Shown here: one piece after another, positions 1-10,374 of the stretch
How the letters are laid out: each line of letters begins with the position of its first letter
How positions within the stretch are numbered: position 1 is the first letter of the stretch
Source: Kuschelorhynchus macadamiae
Lineage: Eukaryota; Arthropoda; Insecta; Coleoptera; Curculionidae
Assembly (NCBI GenBank): GCA_030620095.1
Contig: JAUTXW010003396.1
Location: 62,001 to 126,000 of the forward strand
Length of the DNA: 64,000 nt
Reading direction: 5' to 3'
Notes under the pieces: generated by a model
The model's database searches: none
Seen by the model: the letters and a program-made list of their open reading frames with translations, nothing else
Told to the model about the DNA's origin: nothing
Program-made: the position numbers and the translations under genes

Positions 1-945
1 ATTTAATAAAGATTAAACAATGGTGCGATGCCAATTACTTGACCCTTAACGTTGACAAAACCTGTGTGATGTCGTTTAAGTGTCATCTAAGTGATGTGAT
101 TCTTGAAAGCAAACCCTTAAAAAACTTAAAGGAAAATAAATTCTTGGGTATTTGGCTTGACAATGACCTAAAGTTTGCAGCCCATATAATTGCATTATGT
201 CCTAAGTTAGCATCTGGTTGTTATGCTTTGAGAGTTATTAGCAACCAGCTTGACCCTTCAATTGCCAGAAGTGCTTATTTTGCTCTTATAGAATCCCATT
301 TAAGGTATGGTGTTTGTTTTTGGGGATCATGCACAGAGCAGCTCTTTAATAGTGTTTTTGTGTTGCAGAAAAGAGCAATAAGATATTTATGTAAAGCTAA
401 TGTCCAGGACTCTTGTAAACCATTATTTGTATGTGAAAAAAATTTAAAGCTAGCATGTATTTTTATCCTTGAGACCTCATGTCTTATGCACAAGAAATTT
501 AAAACTGAAATTAATTCCTCCCCCGAAAGAGTTTCTCGTCGTTCCTACAGTATTCCACTGCCTATTCCGCACTCAGGTCAAGCAAAAAAATCTGTAATAT
601 ATAATAGCAAAGCCATTTTTAATCATTTGCCAGTGAGCATCAGGCAGATACAGAGTGAACGCCTTTTTAAAAACAAACTTAAATCATTTTTAATTGATAA
701 GCCCCTCTATAGTGTGTCAGAGTTTTCCAAAAACATTTTAATTGATTTTATTATTAAATCTTCAAAAAAAATCATTTTGGAAATTTATTATGAACCAACT
801 AAAAGCTTGCTTCTTGTATGTTATTTTGTATTATTGTGTTTTTTAGGCAAATAATTTGTTGTTCTTTTAGAACCGTATTTTGTTTCTCAGCTTTGTCAAT
901 GAGTTTTACTTATGACAATAAATCATGTTTTGAATTTGAATTTGA
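1..945 (+). mobile_element. Non-LTR retrotransposon 3' end (RT C-terminal part)
   Basis: The frame open from base 3 to the stop at 854 enters the window already coding. It reads the thumb and C-terminal region that follows the catalytic palm of Jockey/CR1-type reverse transcriptases: TLNVDKT, then KFLGIWLDNDLKF, ESHLRYGVCFWG and LQKRAIRYL. The palm with its DD motif lies before the window. A short 3' UTR follows and ends near 945 in repeats of the type TTTGAA, after an AATAAA-like signal, which is a typical target-primed 3' tail. Related, diverged copies lie at 11056-12330 (+) and 30366-32510 (-). The usual stop after the PLYSV block has been lost, adding about 40 residues. It is on the same strand as the host gene, upstream of the first readable exon. 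Confidence 0.85.
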
Positions 946-1335
946 ATAGAAAACTTGTTTTATAGTACATTGATCTCGTCTTCCTTCTAGCATCTAACAA
1001 GAGTTCTTCGGTTCCGCATGCTGGAAGGTATTCTCTAAAAAATTGGCTTCTTTGCGTTTTGATGTTCGGTATGGGCTCAGGGTGGTGTATTTTCAAGGCA
1101 TTCAAGACAGGAACTCCATTATCCTCTAAATGGCTTTTTACTTGCTCAGTAGATGTTGTTGGATGTAGGCCAGATACAAAGATATATCTTCTGCTTTCTA
1201 CAGCAGATATGGCCATTTTCTGTGCGTTTGAACTAAGAGTCGTTTCTCCCTTATTGTTGTAGGGCTTTTTAGTGAAGGTTTCATGTTTGCCACAGCATGG
1301 TTTATTATTGTCTTCATCAGAAGTTAGGTTTATTA
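946..1335 (-). pseudogene. Non-LTR ORF1 (gag-like) fragment
   Basis: On the minus strand a frame is open from about 1335 to about 955. It contains CCGKHE and then SRRYIFVSGLHPTTSTEQVK, which resembles the RNA-binding (RRM-like) part of ORF1 proteins of insect non-LTR elements that also carry a PHD finger. No PHD finger or start codon remains, so it is a fragment. It abuts the tail of the preceding element in the opposite orientation. The family assignment comes from recognising the motif; the exact clade is not determinable here. Confidence 0.55.
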
Positions 1336-1379
1336 CTTCGTAAATTGGATAAATAGTTTTTTTTTAGTATTTTTTTAAC

Positions 1380-1985
1380 GGGTCACTAAGATGCCATTTT
1401 GTTCTGGCATATTGGATTTTTATCAAAATATTACCAACTCGTTCCCGTGTAACCCTTACTTTTTATCAAAATTTGATGTCAATCTATTAAGGACTTTTTA
1501 AGCTGTGCCCCGAAGTGACAGACAAACTGACAGATGAACAGAAGGGATTGATAAAACATATTTTTCGGCATATAAAACGTAAAGATATGTAAAATCTAAG
1601 AAGATGATTTTTTCACGTATGCCAACATTTTATTTGGCCGCCTCCTTGAATTTGTACCAGTTCATTTCTATATCCCATTTAGTTAAGACATTTAATTTGA
1701 AATCAATCCATTAGGTTGTTTTTTTCAGGCTGAATTTTTAAATATTTGATTAAGCCAATATCTTGGATTTGTACCAACATTTTACTATATAATACTTGAT
1801 TTTTATGCAATGGATTTTCACCAAAATGTTACCAAGTCATCCCCATATGACCCTTAAGTTTTTACCAGAGTTTGAAGTCAATCATATGAAAAGTTTTTTA
1901 GCTATGAAACGAACAGACAGACAGACCGACCGACGGAATTGAGACAACATGTTTTTCGGCATCTAGGGACCCTGAACATTTTATA
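1380..1985. repeat. Two-unit tandem of a dispersed ACAGACGG-core repeat
   Basis: Two similar units about 400 bp apart (near 1430-1575 and 1835-1975) each read: a stretch like GTTACCAA-TCATCCC, a poly-T/AGCTATG stretch, a run of ACAGAC/GACGG-type tetramers, then ACATATTTTTCGGCAT. The same order recurs near 8590-8765 and in the split copy at 37060-37228 plus 42023-42370. It has no coding capacity. It is a non-autonomous dispersed repeat of unknown class. Confidence 0.6.
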
Positions 1986-2185
1986 TTAAATATATCAAAT
2001 CATATTTATTTATTTATTGTCATAGGTACTTACAGAGTTAAACTCCAAATTGTACAATAAAGAAAAATGCTATCTAATTCTAGCTGTCACAAAATAAAAA
2101 CTTAGTAACTAAACATATAAACGTCCTATAATTAAATTCTTAACCACATTTTAACTGCGCTGCTTACCATAATTTGTTAGTCACC

Positions 2186-3825
2186 ATAGTCAAAAGCAGT
2201 GTTATCGTGCGGGACATACGATTTATCAACGACAAACTTTTTAAGTTTGTTTTTCTTTTATTACGTGTAACCATATCCTCCGCATAAAAGCCGGAAGATG
2301 AATTAGATAGACCTATGATATTTTCATATGAAAAAAAAAAGGATAAACATATAAATACCAGGAGTTGCAAAAATCTTTGAGCGATGTCACTTCAAAGTCA
2401 GATTGACAAGTCAGTGACAAAATGAGTAATAGAAAACAATTTTCGGGTTTTTTGCATCCACAAGCGAAAAAATGGTATTAAATCTAATAAAATATTACGA
2501 AAATGAAAATTCACGGGCCAATATCCAGGAGACAGTAGCAAAAGCTCTGGGAATCGGTATAAAGACTGTACAGAAAATTGTGCATGAAAAAAAGCATAAT
2601 TTACTACCGAAGAAGATTAACAAATGTACACGAAAAAAGCCAAAGACAGAAGACTTAAGTGACAATGTAAAAATGGATTCAAGTTTTAAAAGAAGCTTTA
2701 AAAAATTGAAGCATATTGGAAATTGGACTAAAATCGTTGTCAAAATTAATAAAAATGTTGGGTTTTCGATATAAAAAGGACTGTAATCGAAGATTTTTAT
2801 GCGAGTTGCTACATATAGCAAGTCAGCGTATCCAGTTTTTAAAGAAATACACGGAAAATATTAATTCAAAATTTAGAAAAGTGGTATTTTTAGACGAAAC
2901 TTGGATATTTTCTAATGGAAGTGGTTCGAAATCTTGGCAGGACGAGTCTGTAAAGGGGATGTGGGACAGGAAAACGATTCTTCATTTTGCATGCAGGTTC
3001 TTCAACAGGATTTCTCCCAGGTGCAAGTTTACTGTTTTCTTCAACATCCAAAAGTATGTACTACCATGATAATTTGAACTGTGAACTGTTTGAAAAGTGG
3101 TTAAAAGAACAACTGATTCCAAATTTAGATGCTCCATCTTTAATCATTCTGGACAATGCATCTTACCATTCAAGAATTTTAAATAAACAACCTACTTCAT
3201 CCTGGAAGAAAAGTGATATTTATAACTGGCTAATAAAACAAAAACAAAATCCTTTACCCAATATGCTGAAACTAGAACTTCTTTTAATAGCAAAATCTAT
3301 TAAAAAACCAACAATATATGCCGTAGACGAAATATTACGGGAAAATGGTCATGAGGTTTTACGACTGCCGCCATACCATTGCCAGTTTAACGCAATATAA
3401 TTAATATGGGCTGGGACAAAATCATATTACGAAAAACACGTGAACGATGGTCTTACATCAGATGAAGTGCAAATTGTTTGGCAACATTCATTAAATTATA
3501 TTACGCCGGAGTACTGGAAGAAATCTGTAGAACATACGGAGAAATTAATATGGGATTGGTGGACTCGAGAACGAGTTCTACATGTCAAAATACCACCAAT
3601 GATCATTGCGCCATTTGAGGACGACTCAGAAGATGAGGACTTTTTAAGTGATGATGATATTTTTTAGTCTATACTATTAAAAAGTTTCTGAAGGATTATA
3701 TTAGTCTTTGACGCATATAAATCATAAATTGCATTATGAATATCCATTTTTTGCATTGTAACTTAAGTCTTTTGCCTTTGGATTTTTTCGTGTTTTATAT
3801 TTATATATATACTTATATACTTATA
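2186..3825 (+). mobile_element. Tc1/IS630-like DNA transposon, long D-E spacing, copy 1
   Basis: The 5' end begins with TAGTCAAAAGCAG followed by TTATCGTGCGGG, nearly identical to the outer end of copy 2 at 60969 (minus strand). Between the ends lies one broken transposase. After the transposase stop, about 3690-3800 reads the reverse complement of the element's own N-terminal coding region, a feature also present in copy 2. The 3' side runs directly into a (TA)n tract, so the right terminus is not clean. Confidence 0.75.
2422..3667 (+). pseudogene. Tc1/IS630-like transposase (DD82E-like), copy 1
   Basis: The probable start is the ATG at 2422; a shorter start at 2472 also opens the frame. 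The N-terminus has a helix-turn-helix-like stretch (ETVAKALGIGIKTVQKIVHE). The catalytic core shows FLDETWIF (first D), IILDNASYHS (second D) and YHCQFNAI followed by a stop where copy 2 reads NAIELIW (third acidic residue, E). Counted on copy 2, about 81 residues separate the second D and the E, far more than the usual 34-41 and compatible with the reported DD82E (Sailor) group. The C-terminal tail is acidic. Frameshifts near 2690 and 3010-3060 and a stop at 3400 disable it. About 35 codons present in copy 2 near the N-terminal third are missing. Confidence 0.75.
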
Positions 3826-3827
3826 TA

Positions 3828-3877
<50 letters not shown>

Positions 3878-3900
3878 GATATTTATGTATACATATATAT
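3826..3900. repeat. (TA)n microsatellite
   Basis: An almost pure TA tract with a few interruptions. It separates the Tc1/IS630-like copy from the 5' end of the next non-LTR element. A second TA tract borders that element's 3' end at about 8500-8565. Confidence 0.95.
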
Positions 3901-4322
3901 ATTTTTTTTTTGGTGGTAAAAATGGCCGACGATGTATAAACAACGTAAAATCGTACCTAAAGTTGAGCGGGAATGCTGAGTTTCTAGTGGTTCAAATGTT
4001 CTGAATTTTAGTGTTTCTGAAACTTTATACTTGTGATATCTGAAAATATCACAAATTACTTTCGGACATACTGAATTTTATAGTACTTATTTTATGCAAA
4101 AGTAAATCGAAAATATATCGCCATTGTCAAATTTGTTTACATTATAAATAACAAATTCCATCCTTTGTCCTGTGTGTATAGTAGTGGAACTGGAGTTTGG
4201 CAGGTATTTTTGTAAATTGGTGATCGGAGAATTTTCGAAAGTTCGTCTTTTTATTTGAGGATATTACTTTATTACAAGTGCCTGTTGAACACTTAGCACT
4301 TTTTTATTGTTCTTTTCCCAAC

Positions 4323-5288
4323 ATGGGAGGTACAAAGCCAAAAACTTACAAGTGTGGTGAATGCTTTGCAAATATTACAAAAACGCAAACGTCAGTACAG
4401 TATGATAAGTGCAAAGGTTGGATCCACAGATCTTGTGCAGGTCTTAGAGATGTTGAGCTGGAAGTCTTGCGTACATTAAACAATAAATATCTTTGTAAAG
4501 AGTGTAAAACCCATACTGAAAAACAGATAAGAAGATCAATGGATTTCTCTGAAAAAGCCCAACATAAGGTTGACAATCAAGGAACCAGTGTAATAGACTC
4601 TATAAAGGAATTAAGGGATGAGATCCGAGACCTCAGGCAAGACCTAAAATTTTATGCCGAACAATATGAAATACAAAAAGAACAAAATAAAACTTTTAAT
4701 AGAGAAATAATTGAATTAAAGAAAGAAAACGAATATATAAAGAAGGAATTAAGGAAGCTTAAAATACAAAGTGATGTGAAAGAAAATGAAAATAGATTAA
4801 AGAACATTGTTATGATGGGTGTAAAAAGCACAGCTGAGGAAATAAGAAATAATCCAGAAGAAATAAAATTAAAAGCAAAGAAGGTACTCAAATATATTAA
4901 CCCAGAAATACAACTACAGGACACGCAAATAAAATTGAACACATCTGTGAAAGAGAACACTGCTATCACCATAATGTTCAAAACAGTTGAACAAAAACAT
5001 GAATTGATACAAAAAAGGAAACAGTTGGGTAAAATAGTTGGAAATAAATGCGGTCTGAGTGACACAGACCTTATTTTTTTAAATGAAGATTTGTCAAGGG
5101 ACTCGAGGGAACTGTTCATGCATGCCAGATCACTTCGCAATGATGGATTTAAATACATCTGGGTAAGGGACAGATGTATTTTCGTAAGAAGAAAAGAAAA
5201 TGGACCAGTCCACAGGATTTACAACCGGGACGACATTGAAAAACTTAGGCTAAACCTAGGAGAAAGCCAAAAACTATCCGAAAACTAG
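4323..5288 (+). CDS. Non-LTR ORF1 protein with PHD-type zinc finger and coiled coil
   Basis: An intact frame from the ATG at 4323 (the frame extends upstream to 4278 without an ATG), about 321 residues. Residues 8-60 form a PHD-like cysteine/histidine finger (CGECF, WIHRSCAG, YLCKECKTH). A Lys/Glu-rich coiled coil occupies roughly residues 90-175 (DLRQDLKFYAEQYEIQKEQN). A C-terminal RNA-binding-like domain follows, ending in WVRDRCIFVRR and a basic tail. ORF1 proteins of this plan occur in CR1/Jockey-type insect retrotransposons, where they package element RNA. It is the only intact retroelement ORF1 here. Confidence 0.85.
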   Translation: MGGTKPKTYKCGECFANITKTQTSVQYDKCKGWIHRSCAGLRDVELEVLRTLNNKYLCKECKTHTEKQIRRSMDFSEKAQHKVDNQGTSVIDSIKELRDEIRDLRQDLKFYAEQYEIQKEQNKTFNREIIELKKENEYIKKELRKLKIQSDVKENENRLKNIVMMGVKSTAEEIRNNPEEIKLKAKKVLKYINPEIQLQDTQIKLNTSVKENTAITIMFKTVEQKHELIQKRKQLGKIVGNKCGLSDTDLIFLNEDLSRDSRELFMHARSLRNDGFKYIWVRDRCIFVRRKENGPVHRIYNRDDIEKLRLNLGESQKLSEN

Positions 5289-5396
5289 ACTATGATTTCA
5301 GTGCGTATCAGGTTGTGATATCAATATATCAGAAAAACATAAATAAAATTCAACGATCCGACATCTTTCTTATTAGATAAGGACTGTGACACAGTA

Positions 5397-8287
5397 TTGA
5401 GTGAGAGCATAGATAATTCTGAACATTTTATAAGAACTTCTAACGGTTTTAGCTTAATACACCTGAATATTCGAAGCATAACAAAAAATTTTGATAATTT
5501 AGTCGCATACTTGGAATCATTAAATACAAGTTTTGATGTAATTGTTTTGTCTGAAACCAACAAAATAGAAAATTTAGAACAATTCAAAATAAAAACATAT
5601 GAAGTATTTTATAATGAAAGTTATATAAATAAGTGTGATGGTACGCTAATTTATGTAAAAAATAGTATGAAAATAGGTATAAGAAATTCAAAATTTTTAA
5701 GAGTAACCTTAACAAAAAACAAAAAATCTATTGGTATTATTGCAAACTATAGATCCCCATCGCTTAAACCAGAAGATTATATTCAAGATTTAAACGAACT
5801 CTTTCTGAAAAACTATAAAAAATGCAGCATAGAAATTTTTACAGGGGACACCAACATTAATATATTAAACACAGATACACGAGTAACAAACAACTATACA
5901 GGTATATTAGGGGAGTTTGGATACAAAAGTGTTATAAATAAGGAAACTAGAGTGGCAGGTGAATCAAGGTCATGCCTAGATCACGTGTTCGTAAAGATCG
6001 ATAAAAATAGCAAGATAGAAAATATCCTGGGAATGGTACTGATTTCGGGTCTAACAGATCACTACCCAGTGGTAATTAATATGAAAATGCAAGATGTTAT
6101 TCAATCACACAAAAACATAACTAGATTTTATGATAAAGTAGATTACCAAAAAATTAAAAAAATACTATCAGACTACAAATGGTATTTACTATATGAATGC
6201 AATGACAATATAATCAAATAGCTGGTAAACTTGTAAATACTATCAAAAACATTACTAAAAGCTGTACGAATAAAGTAAAAATAAAATCAAAAAATCAACG
6301 TATCAAACCATGGATCACATCAGGTATATTAACTTCAATAAGGATTAGAGACAAGTTAAAAAGGAAATCTGCAAGAAGTCCTGGTAACCTGCAAACTCTA
6401 AATGAGTTTAGGGATTACCGAAATAGGTTAACCAAACTAATAAATAAGGTGAAAAATATGTACTATCAAGGAATAATTAATAACAATCTAAAAAACCCTA
6501 AAAAAATGTGGAATTCCATAAAACAGGCCATAGGCGAAAAAGTAATTAAAGGTGATAACGGAAAAGATATTTTAGATAATATAGGCATAGCAGAAGAATT
6601 AAATAAATACTTTTGTAAAGTAGGCCAGAAACTTGCAAACAAAATTGAGAAGCCCCTAAATCCCGTTGACGACGGGCCAGTATGCACACACTCCATATTT
6701 ATGGCTCCAATTTCTGAAACTGAATTATTAAAAGAAATAATGTCATTAAAAAATGGAGTAGCTAGTGGCGAAGATGGTATTTCTGCGGAATTTGTTAAGG
6801 AGAACTCACTTTTTTTGGTAAACCCTCTAAGACACCTGGTAAACAGTGTTCTCGAGACAAGCGTCTTTCCGGATATCTTCAAAAATGCCATTGTAATACC
6901 AATATTTAAATCAGGCGATAAGACAGAAAAAACTAACTACAGACCTATTGCAATTATAAGTACCTTGAGCAAAATAGTTGAGAAATGTATAAAATTGAGA
7001 CTTTGGGATTATCTGGAAAAAAATGGATTAATGTCCAATCATCAATTTGGGTTTAGAGATGGCTGCAGTACCGAGAATGCTGTTGCCGAGGTGACGGAAT
7101 TTATCACAAGGAGTTTTAATGAAGGACATAAACCAATGGCAATTTTCCTAGACCTATCAAAGGCATTCGATATTGTGAAGCACCAGATTCTTTTAGAAGG
7201 ATTAGAGAACATTGGAGTAAGTGGTAAAATTAATGACCTGTTTAGATCATACCTCGATAAACGAATGCAGAAAGTAAAAATAAAAAATTATGAAAGCGAC
7301 CCAAAAAGAATTGATTTTGGTGTACCACAAGGCACGGTACTTGGACCGATTCTCTTCTTAATATATGTGAATAACCTTACAGATATTTGTGATAATAGGG
7401 TTGTATGTTATGCGGATGATACAGTAATATTAATAAAGGACAATAGTTGGAATAACGTATTAAAAAAAGCTGAACAGACTATGTAGAAAATCAAGTGCTG
7501 GTTGGATAAAAGTCTATTAACACTTAACATAGATAAATCAAAATTCTTAATTTTCACTATGACAAATCGGAACCTACCAGAAAATGTATCAATAAAAATT
7601 CATGATTGGGGTTGTAAATATTTTGAAAACTGTAAATGTAAAAATAAAATTAAACAAACAGAAAAAATTAAATATCTTGGAGTCTACTTTGATCAGTATA
7701 TGAGATGGCATGAGCATGTAAACCTAGTTATGGAGAAATTAAGAAAGAACATATACAAATTTTACTTCCTGAGACAGATAGTACCGTATCATGTGCTACG
7801 GATGTTATACCAGGCACTTGTAGAATCGGTTTTGTGCTACGGGATCTCCGCATGGGGGGCAGCTTCTAACAACATTCTGACTTCTTTATTTGTACTACAA
7901 AAGTATTTTTTAAAAATAATAATGTTTAAAAAACGGATGTATCCAACAAATATATTGTTCAGAAATATAAAACTTATGAATATCAGACAACTATATATAA
8001 AGACATGTTTTAAGTTATATTTCAAGAATCAGTCACGGGAAGATTGCGTGTCACATGGTCTGGGTACAAGGGCATACTGGAATAAAAACTTGACTACGCC
8101 AAATACCCGTTTCTCATCTGTGCAAAGGCATTTCACATATATAATACCTAAAATTACAAATAAAATTCCCTTTAGGGTTACTGCACTAAATTTTCAAAGA
8201 AATAAAAAGAAAATATTTAAATGGATAGCTGAAAATTTTGATAAGATTTGTGATATAATTCCTTGGTTTCAGACAAACTTACTTTAA
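5397..8287 (+). pseudogene. Non-LTR ORF2: endonuclease and reverse transcriptase
   Basis: The frame opens without an ATG (no stop from about 5345; first listed codon TTG at 5397). The endonuclease shows LIHLNIRSI, VLSETN, FTGDTNINI, LDHVFVK and SGLTDHYPVV, covering the APE-type catalytic motifs. The reverse transcriptase shows NYRPIAIIS, HQFGFRDGCSTENAV, FLDLSKAFDIVKH, GVPQGTVLGPILF and the catalytic CYADDTVIL, followed by a thumb and a C-terminal stretch with ALVESVLCYGISAWG. A frameshift near 6215 and an in-frame TAG at 7484-7486 separate three otherwise open segments (5397-6221, about 6220-7486, 7487-8287). All catalytic residues remain, so the copy is young but not autonomous as read. Confidence 0.85.
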
Positions 8288-8499
8288 TTTACTTTAACAC
8301 TAGACTTAAGTTTTCACTTGTAATTCTCAGAAATTTGCTTTACTTTGGGAAAATAGCTGAAAATTAGTAAAACAATATTGATTTATTGGTAATCAGTGTA
8401 CCCACAAATTCATGTGAATTCATCGTACACTTAAAACCAGTACTCTAAACATTAAATTCTTATATATAATACCTTACAAATTGTAAAATTTTGAGTACA

Positions 8500-8500
8500 T

Positions 8501-8565
<65 letters not shown>
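8500..8565. repeat. (TA)n microsatellite
   Basis: A pure TA tract immediately downstream of the 3' UTR of the PHD non-LTR element. Confidence 0.95.
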
Positions 8566-8568
<3 letters not shown>

Positions 8569-8589
8569 CATGTATTTTTCGCATGCATG

Positions 8590-8765
8590 GCCCTTAATTT
8601 TAGCCTGAATTTTAAAGAAATCGGATAAGTTTTTTTTTAGCTATGCCGCAGACAGACTGACGGATAGACATACCTACAGACAGACGGAATTGAGAAAACA
8701 TGTTTTCCGGCATCTAGGCACCCTTAAACGTAAAGATCTGAAAAAATCTCACGAGGGAAGTAATA
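8590..8765. repeat. Dispersed ACAGACGG-core repeat
   Basis: Contains AGCTATG, GACAGACTGACGG, GAGAAAACATGTTTTC and CGGCATCTAGG in the same order as the repeats at 1380-1985, with an AACGTAAAGAT and CACGAGGGAAG continuation. It is a single unit. Confidence 0.6.
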
Positions 8766-9092
8766 ACTAATTATCTTGTGTTTTTAACAAAAGTGTATAA
8801 TATTTTTGCAAAATAATTTTTTTTTGTTATCACAATACAAAAAGAACCAAGTTTTCTTTGCACAGGGTGGCCCGCATTTAAATAAATGACACTGTATAAG
8901 TGGTTAGATTTTTAGGTCAAGTGAGGCTCATAATTTTTGGTGATTGATAAGGAAATCTCACTTTCATTAAGTGGCTGTATAAACAGAACATATCCTGATT
9001 GTTCCACTGATTTGAACCGCCTTCCGACTTTATTAAGGCGCTTGCCATTTTGTGTATTTTTGTTTTTGCCAACCAAAAAATTTTAACCAAAT
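8766..9092. other. Unassigned AT-rich spacer
   Basis: I see no reading frame, tail or terminal repeat that I can assign between the dispersed repeat and the transposon end at 9093. A GTGG-rich stretch near 8865-9000 may be an old repeat fragment. Confidence 0.4.
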
Positions 9093-9334
9093 ACATAGTT
9101 AGCGAATTTTTTTATTTAGTCCCTCGGCATTTAATATATAAAATAATATTAAGTGGCTTATATATTATTATCTTAATAATATTGCGTAATATAATAAAAA
9201 AAACTATTTTCTTTCTCCCTGTATAATAAAAGATAAAAGAATCACACAATATTTTGTTATTCGCTGTGTTTTCTGATTTGATTCATAATGTTGATGACCT
9301 TTGGACCCGCACGATAAGACCGCATTCGACTATA
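9093..9334 (-). mobile_element. Solo end of the repeat that carries the Transib palindrome
   Basis: This 240-base segment is the reverse-oriented equivalent of 51735-52000, the outer left end of the palindrome region. Shared blocks are TATTTAGTCCCTCGG, AATAATATTAAGTGGC and GCTGTGTTTTCTGAT, and it ends in GACCCGCACGATAAGACCGC followed by GACTATA at 9334. The terminal motif matches the ends of the Tc1/IS630-like elements (2186 and 60969). It is most likely a non-autonomous element end or MITE remnant. Confidence 0.6.
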
Positions 9335-9344
9335 TGGAATGTAG

Positions 9345-9650
9345 TTTGGAAAAGATGTCTGCATGTAGTAGTTCTTTGATGTATGCGAAAATTAACTTCT
9401 GTCAACAATTGACTGCATTAATTCTTTCAGTTACTAGTTTATATAAAAAAAATGTCTAAAGCATTTTGTCTTCGAGATTCCCAACTCTCGATACAGGCTA
9501 ATTTAAAAGGTGTCTGATATGACAAATCCTTGTAAGGAAATCTTAATTTACACAACAAAAAATTGACAAACTTATTTTGGACAGCTTCGAGACGTTGAAT
9601 ATCATAACTGTAAAAGGGACACCAAACAACAGAGTTATATTCAAAAATAT
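9345..9650 (-). pseudogene. Non-LTR reverse transcriptase C-terminal fragment
   Basis: Read on the minus strand from about 9640, the frame gives SVVWCPFYSYDIQRLEAVQN and KFVNFLLCKLRFPYKDL, the conserved block after the RT thumb. A degraded end follows to about 9345. It is a short relic with no catalytic part, just upstream of the first visible host exon. Confidence 0.65.
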
Positions 9651-9821
9651 TACGTAGGTCTCATTATATTTTTCAAAACAATCTGTATTTATAATTCTTG
9701 AATTAATTTTAGGAACTTTAAATAATTAATAAGTTCACAATATTTGTATTAAAAATCTTTTTGCTTTATCAATAAATTAGCTCCTATGTTAACTTGTAGA
9801 TTTTTGTTAACTGTGTTTCAG

Positions 9822-9999
9822 TGAATGTCCTGAGGCCTTGTTCAGACTGACTGAAATGATTAAGGGGATTGGCAATCCTCTGGTTGCCGTTTATGCTAGA
9901 TGTTATTTGTGTAGAGTAGGCCTCAATGTCATGAGACCGGGATCTGATATGGGATATCTAAGGAGGAATTTTGAATGTTTTTTGGAAAGTTACCAACAT
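9822..9999 (+). CDS. VPS35L: VPS35L exon A (internal)
   Basis: Bounded by a polypyrimidine tract with AG at 9820-9821 and the donor GTATGT at 10000. The first base completes a split codon, then 59 codons run without a stop from ECPEALFRLTEM to FLESYQH. The block IKGIGNPLVAVYAR followed by CYLCRVG is a strongly conserved signature of VPS35L (C16orf62), the large alpha-solenoid subunit of Retriever, which with VPS26C, VPS29 and the CCC complex recycles integral membrane proteins from endosomes. It ends in phase 0, matching exon B. Earlier exons are not found between 1 and 9821. Confidence 0.93.
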
Positions 10000-10084
10000 G
10001 TATGTATTCTACTCTTTTTATTTTATTATATTTTAGTAATAAAGTTTAATTTCCTTTATTAGGCATATTATAAATGTTTCTATA

Positions 10085-10200
10085 TAAGAATCCTTCGTTG
10101 CGCTCAAATGGAAAAAGCCCAAAGTAATTCCACTCTCTAAGAAATACAATTCAACTGAACTTGGACACTTGCGGTCATTGTCAATTTTGCCTATTCTTTT
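10085..10200 (+). pseudogene. Non-LTR reverse transcriptase N-terminal relic
   Basis: The + strand gives LKWKKPKVIPLSKKYNSTEL followed by LRSLSILPIL, the start of the RT domain (usual form: KVIPLPK...RPISILP). It is about 40 residues, unconnected to other motifs, and ends in a poly-T run. It is an isolated fragment inside VPS35L intron 1. Confidence 0.55.
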
Positions 10201-10374
10201 TTTTTTTATTTTATTATCGACAATGTCCAATTATTACAATAGGGATATTATCTTAATAGCTAGTTTAAAAAAAAACAAAAACAAATGGGTAGTCAATTTA
10301 AAATAAAATCTATAAACAACAACTTAAAATACATACATATATAAAAAAATGTAAAACATTAACATTATTTCACA

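Larger units (their letters stand above)
3901..8500 (+). mobile_element. Nearly full-length non-LTR retrotransposon with PHD ORF1
   Basis: About 4.6 kb: a roughly 400-base 5' leader, ORF1 (4323-5288), a short spacer, ORF2 (5397-8287) with an apurinic-type endonuclease and reverse transcriptase, and a 3' UTR of about 210 bases. Both ends abut (TA)n tracts, so either the element inserted into a TA microsatellite or its 3' tail is TA-rich. It is the most complete retroelement in the window: ORF1 is intact and ORF2 has only one frameshift and one internal stop, implying a recent insertion. Confidence 0.85.

Noticed and set aside
1..9821. Upstream exons of VPS35L
   Set aside because: Searched for conserved blocks preceding ECPEALFRLTEM with splice sites; none found, so they probably lie before the window.
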